Of a DNA stretch of 11,532 bases, positions 7,041 to 11,532 are shown one piece after another. A program made the position numbers and the translations under genes. The notes beneath the pieces are model-generated. The model was not told where the DNA came from. It made no database searches and worked only from the letters and a program-made list of their open reading frames with translations. Each line of letters opens with the position of its first letter. The stretch's first letter is position 1. The stretch lies in NCBI GenBank assembly GCA_005879255.1, contig VBKY01000278.1, positions 1 to 11,532 on the forward strand, in the 5' to 3' direction. The DNA comes from Deltaproteobacteria bacterium. Lineage in GTDB: Bacteria > Desulfobacterota_B > Binatia > UBA9968.

Positions 7041-7101
7041 CTAACTGGCGACTAATTACGAAGACGACTATAATTTATCTTGTAAGTCGCAAGTTAGTCG
7101 C
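7041..7101. promoter_or_regulatory. Nested palindromes overlapping the promoter (possible operator or hairpin)
   Basis: GCGACTAA (7048-7055) and TTAGTCGC (7094-7101) are perfect inverted copies around the TATAAT. An alternative pairing uses CTAACT (7041-7046) with AGTTAG (7092-7097), and CGACT/AGTCG form a further inner pair. The alternatives exclude one another. They may be an operator or a switchable leader structure. The rest of the divergent gap 6890-7158 shows no gene. Confidence 0.4.
7046..7074 (+). promoter_or_regulatory. Candidate sigma-70-type promoter for the coiled-coil gene
   Basis: A perfect TATAAT (7069-7074) lies 85 bases before the ATG at 7159, with a poor -35 match (TGGCGA, 7046-7051) at 17 bases. 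The poor -35 and the overlapping palindromes suggest a regulated promoter. Inferred from sequence only. Confidence 0.4.
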
Positions 7102-7158
7102 GGAAAATGGCTTTTATGACTACAACCGTAGTCAACAGAAAGGACGCCTGGAGGACAT

Positions 7159-8277
7159 ATGGCCAACGTATATGATTCCCTGAAAGGGACTTTACAGCGG
7201 AGCATGGCCAATTCAATGGCCGTTGCTCGGGTAAAAGGTAGTGATGCTTCGAGTCTAGACAATGAAATGGAGCAGCTTGAGAAGACTGTCGTGGATAGAC
7301 TCGCTAGATTGCGCGCCGCTGTTAAAGAGGGTGAAGCCGTGGTCGCGGGCGAAAGCCAGCATGCTGAGCAGGTCATCGAGAGCCTCAGGACCGAGATCGC
7401 TGCCCAGGAAGCCCAGCTTAACGCCGCCCGTGGCAAAGAGCTTGCCAGCCAAAAGATGGAACAAACTCTCAATGTCAAGATCCGCGATTTGCAAAATGAC
7501 ATGAAGAAGAAAGAGGAAGCTCTGGAAAGCCGAGGTAAAGATGCAAGCGATCTCACGTCCAAAATAGATGTTCTAGGGAAACAAATAACCCAATTGGAGT
7601 TGGCCATTCAGCAGGCCAAAGCAGAAACGGCTAGCGAAGCTAAGCGTGCCCAGCAGCTCGCTGAGAGTTCCAATGCAAAGATCGCGACGCTGGAAGCCCA
7701 GCTTAGAGATAGAGAGGCGATCGTTCGCGCCAAGGAGTCGACTCTCAAGGGTTTGGAACAAAAGCTTACTGCGAAAATCCAAGCCTTGGAAAGTCTGGTG
7801 AATAGTAAAGAGAAGCTTCTGGCAGACCAGGATAGGCAGATAAAAGATCTCAATTCCCAGTTGGGAGCTTTAGCGAATGGAATAAAGGGGATGTCTTCCT
7901 TTTTCAAGCAGGCAGAGGCTTTGACTGCCGTTGAAGCGCAAGATGTCGGCACGGTTGTCCCAGGCCAGGAATTGAAGAGAGAAAAAGAAAAACCGGCTAA
8001 CTCTCAATTTAAAAGCGCTGCAGTTACGTCCAACGCAGCGGACGCCGCTCGAGAGGCGGTATCACCGGGCTTTTTTGACAGCGTGACCAAGGAACTTGCC
8101 GAGATCAACGGGCCTCTGGCGTCCATGATTATTCGTGATCACGTGAAGGCCCTCGGCGAATCAATAGAGAAATTTCCCAAGAAGCGAGTTACAGAGCTCG
8201 TTAGGATTCTTAGCCAAGAGATAACGGACGAAAACGCGAAAATCGGTTTTTGCAAGCGCGTAGCCGAGAAGTTATAG
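7159..8277 (+). CDS. Long coiled-coil protein with DUF8082-like C-terminal domain
   Basis: The 372-residue product is soluble, with no signal peptide or membrane segment. Residues ~35-240 are almost continuous Glu/Lys/Ala/Gln/Leu heptads (for example QLEKTVVDRLARLRAAVKE), broken by polar hinge points. A linker rich in Ala, Ser and Lys follows (~245-305). The last ~65 residues (FFDSVTKELAEINGPLASMI...RVTELVRILSQEITDE..IGFCKRV) resemble the small domain DUF8082, which ends motility and signalling proteins and has the pattern of a GP-containing helix followed by E-I-x-D/P-x-x-x-R/F. Start 7159 has GGAGG six bases upstream. Role unknown; a scaffold or cytoskeleton-like or chemoreceptor-linked part is inferred. 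It stands alone as a transcription unit. Confidence 0.88.
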   Translation: MANVYDSLKGTLQRSMANSMAVARVKGSDASSLDNEMEQLEKTVVDRLARLRAAVKEGEAVVAGESQHAEQVIESLRTEIAAQEAQLNAARGKELASQKMEQTLNVKIRDLQNDMKKKEEALESRGKDASDLTSKIDVLGKQITQLELAIQQAKAETASEAKRAQQLAESSNAKIATLEAQLRDREAIVRAKESTLKGLEQKLTAKIQALESLVNSKEKLLADQDRQIKDLNSQLGALANGIKGMSSFFKQAEALTAVEAQDVGTVVPGQELKREKEKPANSQFKSAAVTSNAADAAREAVSPGFFDSVTKELAEINGPLASMIIRDHVKALGESIEKFPKKRVTELVRILSQEITDENAKIGFCKRVAEKL

Positions 8278-8351
8278 TCATTGGAGTAAGCCGCGTATCG
8301 TGTCCCTGCAGCGCGCTCCGACTTAGAATCTCTTGAGCGGATCCACCGCAA

Positions 8352-8456
8352 TTACTTTCCGCGATAACTCCGATAGATTCCGTCGATAAAGCCACTTTCA
8401 TCCAATCTTCGGATTACCCGAGGATCGATTATCTCGTGGACACTAATTGCTGCGGA
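8352..8456 (-). pseudogene. C-terminal remnant of a NitT/TauT-type substrate-binding protein
   Basis: On the minus strand this frame gives ~34 residues ending IIDPRVIRRLDESGFIDGIY plus RSYRGK and a stop. The pattern D-x-x-x-[IL]-x-x-L-[DE]-x-[SE]-G-F closely matches the tail of the intact binding protein in this window (DLSLLQQLEKEGF) and of the NMT1-like family generally. Everything upstream of the tail is missing; at about 8456 the sequence switches to the SGNH hydrolase copy in another frame. It is a piece of a lost gene joined by deletion. Confidence 0.65.
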
Positions 8457-8730
8457 GTCCCGCATTGGCGACCAGCGACGCCAATAGCCGCGACAAAACG
8501 GTCGGATAATCTTCGCCTTCGGCCGCGCCGACACCTTCGGTCAGGCTGTCACCGAAACAGATGATCGTCTCGCCAGCCGAGTCGATGTTACGGATCTTAT
8601 CGAAGTTCTCACCGCCGCAGGCAAAAACAACTGCGCTGATAACACCAAGCAAAAAAGCGCGAATGGTCCCAAAGAGACTCATTCGTCGCGCAGGAATAAG
8701 AGCCGTTGGCGCAGAATCCTTCCCCACCAA
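8443..8730 (-). pseudogene. Truncated second copy of the SGNH hydrolase lipoprotein (5' half only)
   Basis: The frame encodes 95 residues. It has a new signal peptide (SLFGTIRAFLLGVISAVVFAC, residues 18-38) and then the same sequence as the intact hydrolase from CGGENFDKI through FGDSLTEG to LLAS, with the catalytic serine. It breaks at NAG and stops ten codons after the homology ends; blocks III and V are gone. DNA 8457-8622 matches 6664-6829 with about 10 differences in 166 bases, mostly at third codon positions. It starts at a TTG (8730) with TAAGGAGG a few bases upstream (8738-8745), so it could still be translated, but the product cannot be an active SGNH enzyme. Confidence 0.85.
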
Positions 8731-8824
8731 TCCTTCCCCTCCTTAGCCGGAGTTCCGCGTTGCGATTGTCGAAACGCCGGAAGAGACTTTTGATGGCTGC
8801 TGGGAGATACCGTCTTATAGGTCA

Positions 8825-8850
8825 GGAGGGGAGCATTAAGACTCCCCTTC
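8825..8850 (+). terminator. Hairpin followed by short T-rich tract
   Basis: GGAGGGGAG (8825-8833) pairs with CTCCCCTTC (8842-8850), including one G-U pair, with an eight-base loop. The plus strand continues TGTTTT, which suits a weak intrinsic terminator for plus-strand transcription. On the minus strand it lies just after the Lys/Met-rich small gene but lacks a T run there. Confidence 0.4.
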
Positions 8851-8869
8851 TGTTTTCGTGGATGGGTAA

Positions 8870-8995
8870 TTACTTCTTTTCTTTGCTCGTCGGTTCTTTG
8901 CTCATGGGTTCCATCTTGTCTTTTTTCATGGCCTTCATCTCCGTATCCATGGGCTTAGCCATTTTGATTCCGAGCTTCTCGGCTGTCTGGTTCAT
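8870..8995 (-). CDS. Lys/Met-rich 41-residue small protein
   Basis: A 41-residue frame starts at ATG 8995 and reads NQTAEKLGIKMAKPMDTEM, then KAMKKDKMEP and MSKEPTSKEKK. It is very rich in Lys and Met, with a repeated M-x(2-4)-K/E pattern that recalls the small MxKDx-repeat proteins, but it has no signal peptide. A strong AAGGAG (minus strand, near 9016) lies six bases before a different ATG whose four-codon frame (MIGE, stop) overlaps this start as ATGA, suggesting translational coupling. The opposite strand shows a hydrophobic 104-codon frame that is merely the reverse of these Lys and Met codons. Function unknown; the gene is plausible, not proven. Confidence 0.45.
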   Translation of the reverse strand: MNQTAEKLGIKMAKPMDTEMKAMKKDKMEPMSKEPTSKEKK

Positions 8996-9016
8996 TCTCC
9001 AATCATTCTACTCTCC

Positions 9017-9045
9017 TTGACACGGTGACACGCCGTGATTAACTT
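9017..9045 (+). promoter_or_regulatory. Candidate promoter of hsp20
   Basis: A perfect TTGACA (9017-9022) is followed after 17 bases by TAACTT (9040-9045), 43 bases before the hsp20 ATG. A small inverted repeat CACGG/CCGTG lies in the spacer. No CIRCE element and no clear sigma-32 -10 (CCCCAT) are seen, so heat-shock control is not visible. Confidence 0.35.
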
Positions 9046-9087
9046 CCCGCTACCTTAAAGAAAAGGTTTAAAAAAGGAGAGCTAATT

Positions 9088-9534
9088 ATGGAACTAGTAA
9101 GATGGGATCAAGTGGAGGGTGTAAACCGATTTCAGTCCCGTATCAACGAGCTATTCGAAGACACGTTCGGTCGGACACGGGCGCAACAGAGTGCTGCCAC
9201 TGGAGTCTGGTGTCCTCCCGTGGACATTCTTGAAAGTAAGGATTCGTATCTCATTCGCGCCGAGCTGCCCGGGATGAGAAACGAGGACCTCAAAACGGAA
9301 GTGAACGAGGGGATATTGACACTCAGTGGCGAGAGAAAGTTTGAAGAGCCGGCCAATGGGGTCGAGTACCACCGGGTCGAGCGGGTTGCAGGTAAATTTT
9401 CTCGATCCTTCTACGTGCCGCAAACCGTGAAACACGATGGCATCAAAGCGACCTATCGGGACGGAATACTTGAAGTACAGGTTCCCAAAGCCGATGAGGC
9501 CAAGCCAAGACAGATCGCTATAAGCCTGAACTGA
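9088..9534 (+). CDS. Hsp20/alpha-crystallin family small heat shock protein
   Basis: This 148-residue small heat shock protein has the full layout. An N-terminal arm of about 40 residues (RINELFEDTFGR) is followed by the alpha-crystallin domain from VWCPPVDILESKDSYLIRAE through LPGMRNEDL, GILTLSGER and YHRVERVAGKFSRSFYVP to the signature YRDGILEVQVPK. The C-terminal extension has the I-x-I motif (I143-A-I145) used for oligomer assembly. Such proteins are ATP-independent holdases that bind unfolding proteins. The start has AAGGAGAG before it in a run of A. A strong hairpin lies right after the stop. Its last 21 codons and this hairpin are duplicated at 10599-10739. Confidence 0.96.
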   Translation: MELVRWDQVEGVNRFQSRINELFEDTFGRTRAQQSAATGVWCPPVDILESKDSYLIRAELPGMRNEDLKTEVNEGILTLSGERKFEEPANGVEYHRVERVAGKFSRSFYVPQTVKHDGIKATYRDGILEVQVPKADEAKPRQIAISLN

Positions 9535-9597
9535 TTCATCGCAACAACCCAGGGGGAAGCCAAGCGCTTCCCTCTGGACATTCTCGTAACGCCGCCA
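9469..9597 (+). repeat. Segmental repeat, copy 1 (hsp20 3' end plus downstream hairpin)
   Basis: This segment runs from the last codons of hsp20 through its 3' hairpin to GTAACGCCGCC and recurs at 10599-10739. Non-coding parts have diverged more than the coding part. Confidence 0.85.
9549..9577 (+). terminator. Hairpin after hsp20 (probable terminator or 3' stabiliser)
   Basis: CCAGGGGGAAGC (9549-9560) pairs with GCTTCCCTCTGG (9566-9577) in a 12-pair stem with one G-U pair and a five-base loop. Only a weak T content follows. It is 15 bases after the hsp20 stop. A diverged copy at 10691-10720 keeps its core stem. Confidence 0.55.
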
Positions 9598-9718
9598 AAT
9601 GCACGAACCTTCGTAATTGGCTGAACAGTACGAACAAAAACGGGACAGGCTACGTTTTGCTCTCTGCTCTCGGTCTCCCTCCCGGCCGCAATCACCGGCG
9701 GAATAGAGGTCTACGAAC

Positions 9719-9940
9719 ATGGCTGAATGGATCGAAGTGCCGGCGCATCGAATCTACGTGATATGCGCGCGTGAATTACGAGATGGCTTTGACTACATCC
9801 GCGAGAATGGGAGGCCCACGGCGCGCGGCGAAAATCCCTACCGTTTAGTACGAAAGAAGGATGGCAAAGTTTTTAAGTTGGCGCGCTTCATTCCGCAATA
9901 TAGCAGAGTTCATGACTACACGGCGCTCGAAGAGATATGA
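9719..9940 (+). CDS. Hypothetical protein, 73 residues
   Basis: A short soluble protein starts at the ATG at 9719, with AGAGGT eight bases upstream. It begins AEWIEVPAHRIYVICARELR, is mixed alpha/beta in character, is rich in Arg and Tyr, and ends with an acidic tail (ALEEI). It has no signal peptide, membrane segment or recognised motif. It lies 184 bases after hsp20 on the same strand, beyond the hairpin, so it is probably a separate unit. The amino-acid composition looks like a real protein and the codon use does not differ obviously from that of its neighbours. I do not recognise the family. Confidence 0.6.
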   Translation: MAEWIEVPAHRIYVICARELRDGFDYIRENGRPTARGENPYRLVRKKDGKVFKLARFIPQYSRVHDYTALEEI

Positions 9941-10342
9941 TTCATGTAATTGGGCGACCAACGGCCATACGGATGGCTTTTCAAGAGAAAGACGACGACC
10001 GATGAAACAGCAGAAGGACCATCCTATTTATGGAGTAGCAGTTCCATCACCTAGAAAGGGTGGTACTCACGCGGGTTAGTTTTTGATCGGGACCTAACCC
10101 GGACAATAGCGATTAAACGACTCGAAGGCCCCCACGGATTCACCGTTTAAGTCCAAGCAACAAGCCGAGGTGGGTACGTAAAATGAAATTGGTCACCGAG
10201 GAACACGGACTCAAATTATGCAAGCAATGGATTGATAAGCAGGCGTCCCAAACAAAGTGACTGTCATGAATAAACAGCGCCGCCCTTGAGCGTGGCGACA
10301 GTCTTGGTTGTGATTCTTGGGTACTCCGGTGAGTGCCGACAC
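9941..10342. other. Intergenic stretch without a supported gene; holds two palindromes
   Basis: No convincing gene is seen. Two micro-frames of 25 codons (10002-10079 and 10183-10260, both plus) have no good ribosome site. Two inverted repeats stand out: CGGGTTAG (10072-10079) with CTAACCCG (10094-10101), and GACTGTC (10259-10265) with GACAGTC (10297-10303). In the second, an inner GCCGC pairs with the GTGGC that touches the right arm. The second lies close to the transposase remnant and could be a REP-like unit. Confidence 0.4.
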
Positions 10343-10398
10343 CTAAACCAGCCGCCTTTTCATCTCTGCAACTCGCTTACCCAATGCCTCAAGTTCCG

Positions 10399-10524
10399 CT
10401 ATCGGCCCAGCCTTTCCAAATAAGCCTGGTAGTCGCTACCGCCGAAAAACGTCTTCTGTCTGTGGTTCCCGCGCACGATCACGTGATACAGAACTCCGGG
10501 AGCCAAAAGTGGACGCCTAGCCAT
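10399..10524 (-). pseudogene. N-terminal stub of a RAYT/IS200-like Y1 transposase
   Basis: The minus-strand frame from ATG 10524 (AGAGGG just upstream) encodes 41 residues beginning MARRPLLAPGVLYHVIVRGN and continuing HRQKTFFGGSDYQAYLERLGR before a TAG. This is the conserved start of REP-associated tyrosine transposases (P-G-x-x-Y-H-V-x-x-R-G-N-x-x-x-x-x-F). The catalytic HUH motif (NHVHLL region) and the tyrosine are missing; no continuation is found in the other frames downstream, though a 20-codon frame-shifted stretch (10343-10405) stays open. It is a dead remnant. Confidence 0.75.
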
Positions 10525-10598
10525 GCATTCCCTCTAACAGGAGTGATAAGAAATCGTCAAGATAGGCTAGATTGGAAAGTCTGACCCTAGGTTTCTGC

Positions 10599-10664
10599 CT
10601 TGAAGTACAAGTTCCCAAGGCCGATGAGGCCAAGCCAAGACAGATCGCGATAAGCCTGAACTGA
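10599..10664 (+). pseudogene. 3'-end fragment of a second hsp20 gene
   Basis: These 21 codons plus stop encode exactly the same residues as the end of the intact hsp20 (LEVQVPKADEA...SLN), with only three base differences, all synonymous (CAG/CAA, AAA/AAG, GCT/GCG). Upstream of 10599 the similarity stops abruptly. The pattern says the source was a working paralogue under selection before its 5' part was lost. Confidence 0.85.
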
Positions 10665-10739
10665 TTCATCGCAAACCGTCAAACAGCAACCCAGGGGGAA
10701 AGCCAAGTGCTCCCCCCTGGACGTTCTCGTAACGCCGCC
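10599..10739 (+). repeat. Segmental repeat, copy 2
   Basis: Second copy of 9469-9597. It carries an extra 12 bases between the stop codon and the hairpin. The hairpin keeps its core as CCAGGGGG (10691-10698) with CCCCCTGG (10713-10720), where the G-U pair of copy 1 has become G-C. Confidence 0.85.
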
Positions 10740-10945
10740 CAAAAGCACGTACCGTAGTGTCGAAGATTAGCTGAAAAACATCCCGCATCGATTTCATTCT
10801 TTTTCACAACCGTGTGAGCGGCACGCAAGCTGGGTTTAGGGAGCCTTTGGTTGAGAGATTTCACCCAGTGAAGTTGAACCAACTGTCATCAAAAGACTTC
10901 GCCTAGTAAAGGATTAAATCCTATCTCTACCTGTCCCTTACGGAA

Positions 10946-11131
10946 CTAGTAGTCTTTACGAGTTATTCTTTGAGCTCGATAATCCTCCTCCAGCTGGTTC
11001 ATCTGGTAATGGGAGTTAGAGTTGTAGCCTGACACGGGTGTACGGTTTCCGGACGCCGCTCCTCCAACGAATTGGCAACCCCATTGACCGAGAGCGATCA
11101 TGAGCGCGAAGAGCATCATTAATTTTCGCAT
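10946..11131 (-). CDS. Small lipoprotein with SHOCT-like tail, probably cut short by an amber codon
   Basis: The 61-residue product starts at ATG 11131 with a near-perfect AAAGGAGG five bases upstream. Residues 1-19 are a lipoprotein-like signal (MRKLMMLFALMIALGQWGC; the lipobox QWGC is imperfect). FVGGAASG and a polar linker follow, and then QLEEDYRAQRITRKDY, which is the start of a SHOCT-like motif (L-E/x-x-Y/F-x-x-G/Q-x-I-T/S-x-x-E/D-Y/F). The family normally continues E-x-R-K-x-Q-I. Here a TAG (10946-10948) falls at that E, and the same frame continues FRKGQVEIG beyond it. A GAG-to-TAG change would explain this. Function unknown; envelope location inferred. Confidence 0.7.
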   Translation of the reverse strand: MRKLMMLFALMIALGQWGCQFVGGAASGNRTPVSGYNSNSHYQMNQLEEDYRAQRITRKDY

Positions 11132-11415
11132 GTCAACCTCCTTTGGTTGGACAGATTAGGAGGGTTAAGTCAGGCTTACTAAAAAAATTTCGAGTAACCT
11201 CGGAAGTGAAACCCCACGCCTAGAATTGGTCAAACTCTACAGTGACTGGAGAGGGATTACTGTCTAATATGGGACCGTCTTGAAAGGAATTATCGCAGTC
11301 ATGAATCCTAGCTAAAAGGGAGGGTTTACTGAAGCGGTGGTGTCGTTTGGGTCTTGTCGACTTCGATGAGACGCTTGGGATAAGTCTGTGTCATTAATTT
11401 CTTCTATGAGGCCGT
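11132..11415. other. Intergenic region with no recognised gene
   Basis: This 284-base stretch separates the small lipoprotein from the gene at the right edge, both on the minus strand. No frame with a ribosome site, no RNA gene and no strong hairpin were recognised; a promoter for the lipoprotein presumably lies here but no clear -35/-10 pair was found. Confidence 0.35.
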
Positions 11416-11532
11416 TCAAGTCGTCGCGACTTCAAGGATGATTTGTGGACGCACGTAATAGTGCTCAATTTTCACAATCGGCTTCCAGTCCAATTGCGCT
11501 GGGTCCTGGACTAAATTGACTTCTGGCTTCGA
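11416..11532 (-). CDS. C-terminal end of an unidentified protein (continues beyond the window)
   Basis: The minus-strand frame entering at the window edge stays open for 38 codons and ends at a TGA (11416-11418). It reads SKPEVNLVQDPAQLDWKPIV and then KIEHYYVRPQIILEVATT. The alternating hydrophobic ending and the absence of rare codons look like a true beta-rich C-terminus. No family is recognised. The start lies outside the window. Confidence 0.5.
   Translation of the reverse strand, partial: SKPEVNLVQDPAQLDWKPIVKIEHYYVRPQIILEVATT

Noticed and set aside
7068..7607. Minus-strand 179-codon frame under the coiled-coil gene
   Set aside because: It is a Ser/Leu/Ala-rich mirror of Glu/Lys/Ala heptad codons with no ribosome site; the plus frame is clearly coding.
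8706..9020. Plus-strand 104-codon hydrophobic 'membrane protein'
   Set aside because: It has a TTG start without a ribosome site, and its hydrophobic part is the reverse complement of the Lys/Met-rich small gene.
9017..9087. CIRCE or sigma-32 control of hsp20
   Set aside because: No TTAGCACTC-type inverted repeat and no CCCCAT-like -10 box are present; only a sigma-70-like TTGACA was found.
10183..10260. 25-codon plus-strand micro-gene
   Set aside because: No good Shine-Dalgarno site, and the open frame continues upstream of the ATG with low-complexity basic residues.
10333..10584. Plus-strand 83-codon frame
   Set aside because: The minus strand here encodes the conserved start of a RAYT transposase; the plus frame has no recognised features.
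10679..10882. Minus-strand 67-codon frame
   Set aside because: It runs into the duplicated hsp20 hairpin, which reads sensibly only as a non-coding 3' region, and it has no recognisable motif.
10946..10948. Pyrrolysine at the TAG of the small lipoprotein
   Set aside because: Nothing in the window supports pyrrolysine use, and the position is not catalytic; simple nonsense mutation is more likely.

Overview
The window is a bacterial chromosome segment of roughly 50% G+C with dense, mostly leaderless gene spacing and good Shine-Dalgarno sites. The gene mix is short-chain dehydrogenases, an arylmalonate-decarboxylase/maleate-isomerase family protein, an orphan NitT/TauT-type binding protein, DUF4197, and a coiled-coil protein with a DUF8082-like tail. 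Together with intergenic TTGAACC-type and TCATGCCGG-type palindromic repeats, this recalls uncultured deltaproteobacteria-like lineages (Desulfobacterota, Binatota, Tectomicrobia, Rokubacteria). That placement is an inference; no marker gene is present.

Layout. Positions 1-1331 (+) hold the end of an SDR oxidoreductase and an AMDase-like enzyme, separated by an imperfect TTGAACC hairpin repeat. Positions 1332-1592 hold a palindromic repeat. Positions 1593-6889 are a long minus-strand block read right to left: SGNH hydrolase lipoprotein, SDR, small membrane coiled-coil protein, orphan ABC substrate-binding protein, a peroxiredoxin-like gene with an in-frame TGA, a BolA/IbaG protein, a CGFS monothiol glutaredoxin, a TPR lipoprotein and a DUF4197 protein. 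A divergent regulatory region (6890-7158) with nested palindromes precedes a 372-residue coiled-coil protein on the plus strand.

The main result is at 3547-4050. Two open frames that would normally be annotated as a broken peroxiredoxin lie in the same frame, separated only by one TGA. That TGA sits exactly where the peroxidatic cysteine of the FYRGxWCxxC family belongs, leaves a U-x-x-C motif, and is followed at the expected distance by a hairpin that fits the bacterial SECIS consensus. The gene is therefore best read as one 167-residue selenoprotein, next to a BolA-Grx4 pair, whose families bind or traffic [2Fe-2S] clusters.

From about 8280 to the end the window becomes gene debris and small genes. 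It holds a truncated second copy of the SGNH hydrolase fused to the tail of a lost ABC binding protein, a 41-residue Lys/Met-rich microprotein, an intact Hsp20, and a 73-residue hypothetical. It also holds the N-terminal stub of a RAYT/IS200-like transposase, a 3'-end duplicate of hsp20 with its hairpin, a small lipoprotein with an amber codon inside its SHOCT-like tail, and the end of an unidentified gene at the right edge. The duplicates differ from their parents mostly at third codon positions, so they were probably working paralogues before truncation. No rRNA, tRNA or CRISPR array was seen, and no selenocysteine machinery (selA, selB, selC, selD) lies in the window.
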